Positions 38,013-46,490 of a DNA stretch of 64,000 nucleotides are shown in pieces. Source of the DNA: Shewanella sp. VB17. GTDB taxonomy: Bacteria > Pseudomonadota > Gammaproteobacteria > Enterobacterales > Shewanellaceae. Within the stretch, counting starts at the first letter, position 1; each line of letters opens with the position of its first letter. Location of the stretch: assembly GCF_013248905.1 (NCBI RefSeq), contig NZ_JABRVS010000001.1, positions 3,906,001-3,970,000 on the forward strand. Reading direction: 5' to 3'. A program made the position numbers and the translations under genes. The notes under the pieces were generated by a model, which saw only the letters and a program-made list of their open reading frames with translations, was not told the DNA's origin and did not search any database.

Positions 38013-38592
38013 ACGTGTAAAAGCATTAGACCTTCAGCAGAAAAAAGTATTCGCCATCGCTTTATGCCAGCGCATGTTGCCAAATTATCAACTTTTTTCT
38101 GAAGTCTGTGAATTTGGCGATCCTCAGGTATTAGACACAGTGCTAAACCTATTATGGCAATCAAGCTATGATTCAAAATTAAAGTTGAATATCGACATTT
38201 ACTTAGAAAGATTGGAGCTTATAACACCAGATCCGGCTAATTTTGATGTGTACGGCGTTTATCCTGCTATGGATGCAACCACGGCATTGATCGCGCTGTT
38301 AAGTGCAATACAAAGCAAAGTCGAAGAAGATATTGTCAATATAAGTAAACTATCATCAAGTACAGTAGCCAATTACATCGAAGCGATTTCAGAAGTAGAA
38401 CTTGATGAAGAGGCATTCGATGACTACATTTTTAATCATGAAGTTATGCTGGATGAAAAAGCTCTACAAGAAAATTTATTAGAGCTCATTGAAGATAATC
38501 CTAAACTTAACGCTGAGTTTATTAAGTCATTACGTAAAGATATTATCGATGCAGGTATATCCAATATTGGGATTGGTACACAAGAAAACTAA
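37987..38592 (+). CDS. DUF416 family protein (YjaG-like)
   Basis: A 201-residue, soluble, helical, acidic protein that resembles E. coli YjaG along its length: LDLQQKKVFAIALCQRMLPNY at the start, then LNLLWQSSYDSKLKLNIDIYLERLE, DVYGVYPAMDATTALIALLSAI and the long acidic C-terminal half. The biochemical role of the family is unknown. Its start overlaps the barA coding end by 26 bp, implying coupled translation with the sensor kinase; that link is inferred from the overlap only. Confidence 0.85.
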   Translation: MTTKLGFFKRVKALDLQQKKVFAIALCQRMLPNYQLFSEVCEFGDPQVLDTVLNLLWQSSYDSKLKLNIDIYLERLELITPDPANFDVYGVYPAMDATTALIALLSAIQSKVEEDIVNISKLSSSTVANYIEAISEVELDEEAFDDYIFNHEVMLDEKALQENLLELIEDNPKLNAEFIKSLRKDIIDAGISNIGIGTQEN

Positions 38593-38596
38593 CTTT

Positions 38597-38650
38597 TATA
38601 CCCAAAACCTCAAGATGCTGAATCCTGCATCTTGAAGTCACTTGAGTATA
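38597..38650. repeat. 54-bp hairpin relative of the MITE at 16.2 kb
   Basis: Both ends read TATAC(C/T)C... in inverted orientation, and the core CAAGATGC/GCATCTTG forms a hairpin with a seven-base loop. It shares the CTTGAAGTCACTTGAGTATA arm with the 190-bp element, so it appears to be a collapsed copy without the inside. It sits right after the DUF416 stop. The rest of the gap to 38898 shows no gene. Confidence 0.7.
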
Positions 38651-38898
38651 AGCACCATTTAATTATTTATGAATAAAAATAACGGTGGGAATTAAAAACA
38701 CAGATTAATACTACTCAAATAACCCCCTAACACCAGATCGAAAACAACGCTGATAATCAAAGTGAAACACTGTGCCAATGAAATGACGAAGTAAATTTAA
38801 ACACGGCCTCTTTATATCCGTAGACCCAAGATCGTAGTCCACATGACACCCGTTATGGTACTTTAGTTCGGTACACACCCTATTTGGAATTACTGCTC

Positions 38899-39882
38899 AT
38901 GTCCCCCATCCTTACCCCATTATTTACTGTTATCTTCATGATGCTCTTGGGATCATTAGTGCAAAAAATAAAACGACTTCCAGCCAATACAGATCTCGTC
39001 TTGAACCAGTATGTTTATTACGTGGCATTTCCTTCCATCATGTTAATTGTATTGGCGAAAACTCCCATAAACGAAATATTACAATGGGGATTTATTGCTG
39101 GTTACAGTCTCGCCATGATGATCACTTATCTACTGGTGATATTAATATCCAACCTTACTAATAAGGGACGTGCTGACTTAGCTGCATTAAGGGCACTAAA
39201 CACGACATTCGGTAACACCGCTTTTATTGGGATGCCTATGTTGACCATGTTATTTCCCAAGCAAAGCAGTGCCCTGACAGCCGCTGCAATTGCAAGCTTA
39301 TTATCTGTTATTATCTTCGCTTTAGCCCTTGTCTCTATTGAGCTATACCAAAAAAAAGTGACTGGAGTGAAAAAGGAAGTCGAACAGTACTCACCGCTGT
39401 TCACTATTATTCTTTCCTTAATGCACAACCCTGTCGTTATCGGCAGTAGTATTGGTATACTCCTATCTGCCACCCAATTCGAGCTATTTGATCCGCTCTC
39501 TATTGCGCTAAAGCAAATAGGCATGACATCTACTCCTTGTGCCCTCTTCGCTATCGGCATGGTTCTGGCTAAAGTGAACACACATCAGGACACTCCCGAT
39601 AACAAAAAATCTCTTTGCAACACAATTATCGAGCTAAGTTGGATAAATTTGGCTAAATTATTCATCCAGCCAGTACTAGCCTATGTTTTACTGTCGGCTT
39701 TCAACGTCAAGGGAGATTATTTCATAATGGGTGTGTTATTAGCTGCGCTTCCGACCGCTGCGAGTGTCTTCCTATTAGCAGACAGATACCAAATTAAGGT
39801 CGTAATGAGTGCGCAAGCCATAATGCTAGGCACTATACTAAGTATGTTAACCTTGCCTTTAATCGAGAATGTGCTCCATTAA
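38899..39882 (+). CDS. AEC family permease (auxin-efflux-carrier-like)
   Basis: A 327-residue inner-membrane transporter with about ten hydrophobic helices in two halves. The first half has LPANTDLVLNQYVYYVAFPSIMLI and the conserved ALRALNTTFGNTAFIGMPML; the second half has HNPVVIGSSIGILLSATQF, TSTPCALFAIGMVLA and ALPTAASVFLLADRYQ. These are the hallmarks of the auxin efflux carrier / malonate-permease-like family found in bacteria. The substrate cannot be told from sequence. The ATG at 38899 is favoured over a TTG five codons upstream. It stands alone between the barA-DUF416 pair and recN. Confidence 0.88.
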   Translation: MSPILTPLFTVIFMMLLGSLVQKIKRLPANTDLVLNQYVYYVAFPSIMLIVLAKTPINEILQWGFIAGYSLAMMITYLLVILISNLTNKGRADLAALRALNTTFGNTAFIGMPMLTMLFPKQSSALTAAAIASLLSVIIFALALVSIELYQKKVTGVKKEVEQYSPLFTIILSLMHNPVVIGSSIGILLSATQFELFDPLSIALKQIGMTSTPCALFAIGMVLAKVNTHQDTPDNKKSLCNTIIELSWINLAKLFIQPVLAYVLLSAFNVKGDYFIMGVLLAALPTAASVFLLADRYQIKVVMSAQAIMLGTILSMLTLPLIENVLH

Positions 39883-39979
39883 AAAATAGTATCCACTGAA
39901 CACTAGGACGGCCCTATATTTACCTGTCCAAGCAGAAAAACATCAAGCTTTATGGCACGATTTTTCACACAAAGCTTTA

Positions 39980-40017
39980 CTGTATATAATAACAGTATAT
40001 ACTGTTTATAAACACAG
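39980..40017. promoter_or_regulatory. Two LexA boxes upstream of recN
   Basis: CTGTATATAATAACAG (39980-39995) and CTGTTTATAAACACAG (40002-40017) both fit CTG-N10-CAG and lie 22 bp apart start to start, so they sit on the same face of the helix. The second ends 25 bp before the recN ATG, so both overlap the promoter region. E. coli recN likewise has multiple LexA sites. Confidence 0.92.
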
Positions 40018-40042
40018 TATAACAAAGTGAAGGGATCACAGC

Positions 40043-41704
40043 ATGCTTTGCCAACTTAGCATTAATAATTTTGCTATCGTTCGATTTCTCGAACTTGACT
40101 TTAAACCTGGAATGACCAGCATCACAGGTGAAACAGGTGCTGGTAAATCTATCGCAATTGATGCCTTAGGCTTATGTTTAGGTAACCGTGCTGATGCAAC
40201 AACGGTTAGACCTGGTGCATCAAAAGCTGAAGTCAGTACAAGGTTTTCATTAAACGATGTTCCCTTAGCAAAGCGTTGGCTTGAAGATAATGATCTTGAA
40301 TTAGAGCAAGAGTGTATTCTTCGACGAACAATCAATAGTGATGGACGCTCAAGAGCTTATATCAATGGTAATCCAGTCCCTCTCAGTCAGCTTAAAAGCC
40401 TCGGACAACTGTTAATTGGAATACATGGGCAACACGCTCATCATGCTATGCTTAAAAATGAGCATCAACTCACTTTACTCGATAGCTACGCTAATCACAG
40501 ACTGTTACTTGAGGCGGTGTCCTCTGGATATCAACGCTGTAAACTCATAGAGAAGGAGTTAAAATCTCTGCAGCAAACTCAACATCAACGTATTGCTCGC
40601 AAACAGTTATTACAATATCAAGTCGAAGAGCTCAATGAATTTGCACTCAATAAAGGCGAGTTTGAGGACATTGAAGCTGAACATAAAAAACTGGCTAATG
40701 GTACCGCACTGGTAGAAGCATGCAAAAAACAACTCAGCATATTACAAGACAATGAACAAGCCAATATTGAATCACTTATTAATACTGGGATCACTCAAGC
40801 TCAGGAACTTGAATCATACGATCCCCATCTCAAAAGCGTGGTCACTATGCTCAATGAGGCCCTTATTCGGATCCAAGAAAGCAGTAATGAAATAGAGTGC
40901 TATTTAGATAAACTTGAACTAAATCCTGAGTATTTTGAAAAGCTTGAATTAAGGCTTTCACAATTAATGCAGCTATCACGTAAACATCAAGTTCTCCCAA
41001 CGACACTCTACGATCATCATCAAGAACTGCTTACAGAACTCAATTCATTAGATTCCGATGAAAGTGCTTTGCTCCAATTAGAAGAGCAAGTTAATGCCAG
41101 TAAACAGAATTACTTAGTTCATGCTAACAAACTCAGTCAAAGCCGGATCCGTTATGCGAAAGAACTAAATAAAAAAGTGACTCAATCGATACATGAACTC
41201 AGTATGCCAAAAGGTAAATTCTGTATCGCTGTAACATTTAACCCAGAATCAATGTCGCTTAATGGCTGTGATAACATAGAGTTTCAGGTATCAACGAATC
41301 CAGGTCAGCCAATGCAGGCCATCTCTAAAGTCGCATCTGGTGGTGAACTTTCACGTATAGGCTTAGGCATACAAGTGATTACAGCCAAAAAAGTATCGAC
41401 ACCGACACTCATTTTTGACGAAGTCGATGTTGGGGTTTCAGGACCCACAGCTGCAGTTGTTGGCCGCATGCTTCGCACCTTAGGTGATTCAACTCAAGTG
41501 TTTTGTGTCACTCATTTGCCGCAAGTCGCTGGTAACGGTCATCAACATATGTTCGTCAACAAGCACAGTAAAGCAGGGAAAACAGAGACCTCTATGGTCT
41601 CGTTAAATAAATCCCAGCGTATCGAGGAACTCGCAAGGCTACTCGGTGGCGATGTGATAACCAGCAATACTTTAGCCAATGCTAAAGAACTATTACAAAG
41701 TTAA
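40043..41704 (+). CDS. recN: DNA repair protein RecN
   Basis: SMC-like ATPase acting early in double-strand break repair. The 553 residues show LSINNFAIVRFLELDF, Walker A ITGETGAGKSIAIDAL, a long coiled-coil pair in the middle (about 150-350), the ABC signature KVASGGELSRIGLGIQVI, Walker B TLIFDEVDVGVSG, and the H-loop FCVTHLPQVAG. Two LexA boxes in front make it a strong SOS gene, as in relatives. Single gene. Confidence 0.98.
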   Translation: MLCQLSINNFAIVRFLELDFKPGMTSITGETGAGKSIAIDALGLCLGNRADATTVRPGASKAEVSTRFSLNDVPLAKRWLEDNDLELEQECILRRTINSDGRSRAYINGNPVPLSQLKSLGQLLIGIHGQHAHHAMLKNEHQLTLLDSYANHRLLLEAVSSGYQRCKLIEKELKSLQQTQHQRIARKQLLQYQVEELNEFALNKGEFEDIEAEHKKLANGTALVEACKKQLSILQDNEQANIESLINTGITQAQELESYDPHLKSVVTMLNEALIRIQESSNEIECYLDKLELNPEYFEKLELRLSQLMQLSRKHQVLPTTLYDHHQELLTELNSLDSDESALLQLEEQVNASKQNYLVHANKLSQSRIRYAKELNKKVTQSIHELSMPKGKFCIAVTFNPESMSLNGCDNIEFQVSTNPGQPMQAISKVASGGELSRIGLGIQVITAKKVSTPTLIFDEVDVGVSGPTAAVVGRMLRTLGDSTQVFCVTHLPQVAGNGHQHMFVNKHSKAGKTETSMVSLNKSQRIEELARLLGGDVITSNTLANAKELLQS

Positions 41705-41742
41705 TTATTCTTAATAATGCCCTCTTAAACGGTATCTCAAAA

Positions 41743-41778
41743 CCACTTAAACATGCAGGATTTAATATGTTGAAGTGG
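41743..41778. repeat. Diverged hairpin of the MITE family
   Basis: CCACTT...ACATG at one end and ATGT..AAGTGG at the other form an inverted repeat around GCAGGATTTAAT. The layout and core resemble the 38597 copy (GCAGGATTCAG). It lies between recN and the facing lipoprotein gene, where it might also act as a weak terminator. Confidence 0.45.
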
Positions 41779-41794
41779 AATACTTAAACTGAGA

Positions 41795-42277
41795 CTAAAT
41801 AAATATTATTTTTAGATCTGTTAACCTGTTCTCAAGCTCAATATCACAACTTGCTGGCGATAAATCTACTTTTTCACATCGGTTTAGCTCTATTTCAAAT
41901 TTTTTATTAATGATTGCTTTAGTCAATGCTTTACAATCTATAGGATTTATGCCCTTTTCTTTAAAACATAACGGCTGCTGAAATCCCTTATCTGCATCGT
42001 TGGAAATAAGATACGCCCAATCATCGCCCCATGAATCAAGACCCAGAATATGCTCGCCAGTATCGGTAAAAACCTTAATTTGAGGGCCCAACTTAATGCC
42101 ATAATTAAGGTGGTTTGTGGCCATAACTTTTAAATTACAATGTTGAAATTTTTCAACAGAATTAGATGATACAAGCTTAGAAGTAGAAACAGAATCTAAT
42201 TGAAATGTAAGGTCTTTTTGACAGCCACTGATGAGAACAATACTCAACATAAATATTGACGTAGTAGAGGGGATCAT
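41795..42277 (-). CDS. Hypothetical lipoprotein
   Basis: A 160-residue protein with a signal MIPSTTSIFMLSIVLISGC, whose lipobox ISGC gives a lipidated Cys19. The mature part has five more Cys residues and mixed polarity without recognisable motifs. I do not recognise the family. It stands alone, convergent with recN, and is preceded by about 260 bp without a gene (42278-42538). Confidence 0.65.
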   Translation of the reverse strand: MIPSTTSIFMLSIVLISGCQKDLTFQLDSVSTSKLVSSNSVEKFQHCNLKVMATNHLNYGIKLGPQIKVFTDTGEHILGLDSWGDDWAYLISNDADKGFQQPLCFKEKGINPIDCKALTKAIINKKFEIELNRCEKVDLSPASCDIELENRLTDLKIIFI

Positions 42278-42538
42278 TTCAGTACAAACCCTATTGTAAT
42301 TATTTGTATCCTAGTCTATCAGAATTTCATGACATATTGACTGTCATTACAAAGTAAACAACATGATAAATGCTGACGCAGGTAAACCAAAGATATTCAG
42401 CCGTTTCTCCTGCTCAATGGCCTCTTAATAAATTACCCCATGAAAAATGACAAGAGTAACAATAACATTATGATGTCACTCACTCTGCAACATGTTACTC
42501 CTTTAGATATTATGCTTATTTTCCATCATTAATACCGA

Positions 42539-42778
42539 TCACATGCATTGAGCAAGGGCTCCTTTTTTTGTTGCAGCCATAACACAGCCACGCTCGCTAT
42601 CCGATGCAGCCTTACAATCTGCCATCATGGTTTTACCATCCGGCGCCATACTGCCCAACACTTTTTTAGCGTGCTTAACCACCTCGGTACATTTTTCAGC
42701 GGGCACGGGAGCATAGTTAGTGCATCCGTTAAGTGATAATAGGGATATTGCTATTAGCGGTAGAAAAAATCGGATCAT
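42539..42778 (-). CDS. Small Cys-rich lipoprotein
   Basis: From the ATG at 42778 it encodes 79 residues: a signal MIRFFLPLIAISLLSLNGC with lipobox LNGC, then a short mature part with four more Cys (EKCTEVV, ADCKAA, RGCVMA, and the penultimate residue) that could form two disulfides in the periplasm. The frame opens nine codons earlier, but that start would bury the signal. Function unknown. Confidence 0.7.
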   Translation of the reverse strand: MIRFFLPLIAISLLSLNGCTNYAPVPAEKCTEVVKHAKKVLGSMAPDGKTMMADCKAASDSERGCVMAATKKGALAQCM

Positions 42779-42931
42779 GTTATTTCGCTCGACAAAACTA
42801 AACATATTTTATCCTCAGTGGCTTATATTCATTTCGTTAACACTAAAAGACTAGAAGAGATATCTAAGTTTTGCGAAATCACTTGCCTTATATCAAGCTA
42901 AAATTTTTATCCCTCCCCACATACAATACAC

Positions 42932-43930
42932 CTAACTGAGCTTAACCAGCATTTTACCGCGGTTTTTACCTTCAAATAGACCAATAAAAGCATCGGGAGC
43001 ACTCGCCAAGCCTTCATAAATAGTTTGCTCAGCTTTAACCGCGCCGGTAGAAAGCCACTGCGCCATCTGTTGTGTAAATTCAGGGTAATGAGCCCAATGC
43101 TCAAATACAATAAAACCTTCTATTTTAAGCTTCTTCATTATGATCAAAGCAAGGTTACTTGGCCCAGGTGTCGGAGCTGTATCATTGTATTGAGCAATCA
43201 TGCCACATACAGCAATTCTGCCATGATCATTCATATTATCCAGTGCGGCAGCAAAATGCTCGCCACCGACATTTTCAAAGTAAACATCCACCCCTTGAGG
43301 CGCTGCAACCTGTAACGCAGCACTTAAATTATCGACCGTTTTATAATTAATCACAGCATCGACACCTAAACTTTTCAGGTGAGTCGCTTTTTCATCAGAA
43401 CCGACAGAAGCAATCACTTTACACCCCATTAACTGAGCTAATTGACACGCCACACTTCCTACAGCACCAGATGCTGCAGAAACAAACAAGGTTTCCCCTT
43501 CTTTTAGCTCAGCTATTCGATTCAACCCAGTCCAGGCTGTCATACCTGGCATGCCTAACACGCCAAGAAAATGTGACTCACTTAAAGGAGTTTCTGGAAG
43601 CAGAGTGTGATCACTACCGTCAGTCACATAATGACTTCGCCAGCCTAGCATACTGGTCACTTTAGCACCGACAGGGAAGCTCGAATGACGCGACTCTATC
43701 ACCTCACCAATCGAACCACCTTCGAGTGCTTCACCAAGTACAAAAGGGGCAATATAACTCTCTCTATCTACCATACGCCCACGCATGTATGGATCCACAG
43801 ACATCCATAAGTTTTTAACTAAAAATTCCCCCATTTGGATCGCTGGTAATGAAACAGGCACTAATTTGAAATTAGCATGAGTGGGTAAACCGTCTGGGCG
43901 TGAGTCTAATAATATCTGTTGGGCCTGCAT
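42932..43930 (-). CDS. NADP-dependent MDR-family oxidoreductase (CurA-like)
   Basis: A 332-residue zinc-free medium-chain reductase of the leukotriene B4 dehydrogenase / curcumin reductase group, which reduce the C=C bond of alpha,beta-unsaturated carbonyls with NADPH. The sequence has VDPYMRGRM, LGVLGMPGMTAWTGLNRIAELKEGETLFVSAASGAVGSVACQLAQLMGCKVIASVGS (the NADP-binding fold), GVDVYFENVGGEHFAAALD and GRIAVCGMIAQYN. It lacks the Cys/His set for catalytic zinc. It diverges from the MarR gene at 44093, so it is probably controlled by that regulator and may detoxify reactive carbonyls. Confidence 0.92.
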   Translation of the reverse strand: MQAQQILLDSRPDGLPTHANFKLVPVSLPAIQMGEFLVKNLWMSVDPYMRGRMVDRESYIAPFVLGEALEGGSIGEVIESRHSSFPVGAKVTSMLGWRSHYVTDGSDHTLLPETPLSESHFLGVLGMPGMTAWTGLNRIAELKEGETLFVSAASGAVGSVACQLAQLMGCKVIASVGSDEKATHLKSLGVDAVINYKTVDNLSAALQVAAPQGVDVYFENVGGEHFAAALDNMNDHGRIAVCGMIAQYNDTAPTPGPSNLALIIMKKLKIEGFIVFEHWAHYPEFTQQMAQWLSTGAVKAEQTIYEGLASAPDAFIGLFEGKNRGKMLVKLS

Positions 43931-44001
43931 AAAACCTCTTTTACTTTGTGCGCTAATTAATTGTGGTAAACTCTACTCTCAAATATCGACAAAGGCAATT
44001 G

Positions 44002-44015
44002 CTTTGCGCGCAAAG
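44002..44015. promoter_or_regulatory. 14-bp palindrome in the oxidoreductase-MarR divergent gap
   Basis: CTTTGCGCGCAAAG is a perfect palindrome centred in the 162-bp gap between the two divergent genes, a fitting place for an operator. A second symmetric stretch, TAATTAATTGTG, lies closer to the reductase start and is nearer to the AT-rich operators known for OhrR. Which one, if either, is bound is unknown. Confidence 0.5.
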
Positions 44016-44092
44016 TATATTGTGATTAGCTAAGTCATGATTAAAACTGAGCATATATCGACACTAACAAGCACATTAAAGGCGTACAAAAG

Positions 44093-44575
44093 GTGACCAA
44101 AACATCTCATCAAGATAGACAAAAAACGACCCAAATTGATGATAGCAAGGGCACGACATCCCTATCTGACAACGTCTGTTTTGCCCTATACACCGCAAGT
44201 AATGCATTGGTCCGTGCATACCGTCCATTATTAGAACAATGCGACCTAACTTACCCGCAATACCTAGTCATGCAAGCTTTGTGGCTTAATGATGGCGCTA
44301 GCCTCACCGACCTATCTAAAGAAACACGCCTAGATCTTGGCACTTTAACTCCGATAGTTAAACGCCTTGAAACTAAAGCCTTATTAGTTCGAAGTGTTGA
44401 TTGTAAAGATGAACGAAAAAAAATAATCCAAGTAACAGCATCAGGTACAGCACTTAAACAAGCGGCCTTATCCTTAAAGCAAATTTTACTCAATAAAGTC
44501 AGTATTACGGAGCTGGAAATCGACTCTTTACGAGATTTATGCCTAACACTCACAGACGATCTCAATAAGAAATGA
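44093..44575 (+). CDS. MarR/OhrR-family transcriptional regulator
   Basis: A 160-residue winged-helix repressor starting at a GTG. It matches the organic-peroxide sensor OhrR closely: NVCFALYTASNALVRAYRPLLEQCDLTYPQYLVMQALW, with Cys29 at the position of the redox-active Cys, then the recognition region LDLGTLTPIVKRLETKALLVR and the wing DCKDERKKIIQVTASG. In OhrR, oxidation of that Cys releases DNA. The neighbour is a CurA-like reductase rather than an Ohr peroxidase, so the signal could be peroxides or reactive carbonyls. The N-terminal 25 residues are a polar extension. Confidence 0.88.
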   Translation: MTKTSHQDRQKTTQIDDSKGTTSLSDNVCFALYTASNALVRAYRPLLEQCDLTYPQYLVMQALWLNDGASLTDLSKETRLDLGTLTPIVKRLETKALLVRSVDCKDERKKIIQVTASGTALKQAALSLKQILLNKVSITELEIDSLRDLCLTLTDDLNKK

Positions 44576-44608
44576 ACAACATTCTGTTTACTATGATCAG
44601 GTAATAAT

Positions 44609-44878
44609 ATCTGCCAAATATTTTCACAGCAACTCATAGAGAATGACCAATATATAAACCGCGCTATTGGTATTGATAGCCATGCCACCAGCGTAAAGCT
44701 AGAACTGAGTTTTTGGCTGATATTAGAAAAAATCACAAGGGACCAAGAAATGTCGATTGCAAATAGACGATATAGAAGTGTTTTTATCATAAAAACCATC
44801 CGTGCTATAATCGTCTGGCATAAACTTGATTTGAAACACCATATTTTTTATAAAAAGATCTCAAGCCATGCGAACTGA
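44609..44878 (+). pseudogene. Remnant of a ribbon-helix-helix protein
   Basis: In frame from 44609 the DNA reads ICQIFSQQLIENDQYINRAI... with HATSVKLELSFWLILEKITR and DQEMSIANRR. This resembles RHH_4-type proteins (MCxIF..., TSVRLE..FW..LEEIA..) closely in spacing. The codon where the start Met belongs is ATC rather than ATG, a stop lies three codons upstream, and after MSIANRR the similarity ends. So it is probably a dead gene with start loss and a 3' disruption. The call rests on motif memory. Confidence 0.5.
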
Positions 44879-45005
44879 ATTGAATCGCTCTCGAGTCCAA
44901 ATCTTGGTGGGCCCAACGACGAACAATAGCATCATTTAAAATCCATTGACCTAAACTTCCAGCTAAATGACTTTTTCGTTCGCTCCAATCTAGACAAGCC
45001 TTACA
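44815..45005 (-). pseudogene. Remnant of an ArsR-family regulator (C-terminal part)
   Basis: The reverse strand encodes CLDWSERKSHLAGSLGQWIL, then a short helix and LDSRAIQFSSHGLRSFYKKYGV before the stop at 44815. CLDWSERRPHLAG and DSRALxxTxxG are signatures of the C-terminal half of a class of ArsR/SmtB-like repressors. In frame there is a stop just before (45006-45008), so the DNA-binding half is missing. It abuts the LysE remnant on the other strand, suggesting a former regulator-exporter pair. Confidence 0.6.
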
Positions 45006-45038
45006 CTACATATTATCAAGATAATAGGCGCTATATAT

Positions 45039-45419
45039 TTGTGTTACCTAGGAGGGAAAACCTATTTTTCTCCTGTATCTCAAATGAATACAGGCAGTTC
45101 ATGTCACGCTAAAAATGAGACGTCATCAATCATTTTCAAACAGGCATTTTTTATGACCTCTTCAAACCCCAAAGCCTTGATATTTGTCTCTGCTTTATTG
45201 CCCCAATTTATTCAAGCCGATACTGCGTTAGTGCCTCAAGTCACTGCACTTTGTTTCATTAGTGCAATGATTCATTTTGCTATCTATTTAAGCTATGCAG
45301 CACTTGGGGAAAGGGCTAAATCTTTACTGAATAACAATCAAAGACGTCAACGGTTTAATCAATTCAGTGGTGTCATATTCTTAGTATTTGGCATTTTTAT
45401 AGGGCTATCTACCATTTGA
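45039..45419 (+). pseudogene. LysE/RhtB-family exporter, C-terminal remnant
   Basis: From about 45129 the frame reads FKQAFFMTSSNPKALIFVSALLPQFI and three hydrophobic helices follow to a stop at 45419; this is the second half of an amino-acid exporter of the LysE family (about 205 residues when whole). The N-terminal helices are missing and the upstream 30 codons are only partly recognisable (YLGGKTYFSPVS), so the gene is truncated and probably inactive. Confidence 0.7.
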
Positions 45420-45559
45420 TACTCATTTGTACTCATAGGCAAAGTCGTTGACGTCTAATCGCTAACCTCAGTGTCAGACACCAACTTCTTATAGCAAAAA
45501 TAACCCTAGCTAAAAAGAAACTGACACAGGTCACCTAACAACTTTGCTACTGGTAATGC

Positions 45560-46225
45560 TTACCAAGGTAACTTTTCACCATTGCAGTGCCAGAAACCAC
45601 CGGTATTATCAATGTTCAACTGTTCAATACATAAGACTAAGCCTTTAGCTGAATCCTCTGGTGTGATGTCCCCATTGAAACCCACCATGCGTGTTTTCAC
45701 AAATCCGGGGTGAAGTTGCGCCACCGCAATGCCTCGGGGTTTTACATCTTCTGATAGAGATTTACCAAATGCATTCAACGCTGCCTTTGAAGCGCGATAC
45801 CCATAATAATGTCCGGATGTATTGTCGCCCATGGATCCCATACGACTGGTAATATTGACAATTTTACCGCCCTTGTTTATCTTGGGCAGCAATACTTCTG
45901 TCACACGAAGCGGGCCATAAGCATTGACCTCCATTTGACGCTGAATGCTGTCGAAATCCAAACACCCTAAGCTTTCATTGGCAAATAAACCCGCGTTGTT
46001 GATCAAAATATCAATTTGTTCATTGCTTAATATTATGCCCAACTCTTCAACGTTATCGCCTTTAGTGACATCTATGTTTTCCACTACCATGGAGGCCATT
46101 TCATCCAACTCTTGGGAGGTCTCACGACAAATACCAATAACATTATCGCCTTGCTTGACATAATGGCGCACTAACTCAAGGCCAATGCCACGGTTAGCGC
46201 CAGTGATCACAACAGTTCTAGACAT
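45560..46225 (-). CDS. SDR-family oxidoreductase (C-factor-like)
   Basis: A 221-residue classical short-chain dehydrogenase: cofactor motif TGANRGIGLEL at residues 8-18, NNAG, the Ser of VNITSRMGS and the catalytic YxxxK pair in YYGYRASKAALNAFGKSL, then HPGFVKTRMVG. The closest look is to the CsgA/C-factor branch found widely in marine bacteria, with unknown substrate. A single gene on the minus strand; a REP-like sequence lies in the gap upstream. Confidence 0.9.
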   Translation of the reverse strand: MSRTVVITGANRGIGLELVRHYVKQGDNVIGICRETSQELDEMASMVVENIDVTKGDNVEELGIILSNEQIDILINNAGLFANESLGCLDFDSIQRQMEVNAYGPLRVTEVLLPKINKGGKIVNITSRMGSMGDNTSGHYYGYRASKAALNAFGKSLSEDVKPRGIAVAQLHPGFVKTRMVGFNGDITPEDSAKGLVLCIEQLNIDNTGGFWHCNGEKLPW

Positions 46226-46283
46226 GATTATTCCTTATGATTATCAATGCTTATTTTAAAGTATGTACTTAAGCAACAATATC

Positions 46284-46309
46284 ATAGCCATCGTTCAATA
46301 ACATATCGA
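46284..46309. repeat. REP-like sequence
   Basis: Reads ATAGCCATCGTTCAATAACA then TATCGA. The same words, with small changes, occur at 55975-56006 and 56407-56438, next to the RAYT gene. It suggests a dispersed REP family handled by that transposase. The rest of the gap to 46490 probably holds the left end of the IS630 element, whose inverted repeat I could not fix. Confidence 0.5.
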
Positions 46310-46490
46310 AGTCAGTAGTGCTTTTGGAGGGAATATAAAAGGGAGATAATCGCTGAGTACCTAAGTACCTGAGTATAAAATTACCACTAATTAGAACATT
46401 ATTTAAACACTGATTTTTTACATTTTTAATCTTGCATCAAAATCACGATTTACGTATAACTACTGACTGAATTTACTCATTATTTTTTAT

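Noticed and set aside
44251..44799. 182-codon minus-strand frame over the MarR gene
   Set aside because: Antisense shadow of a well-supported regulator gene.
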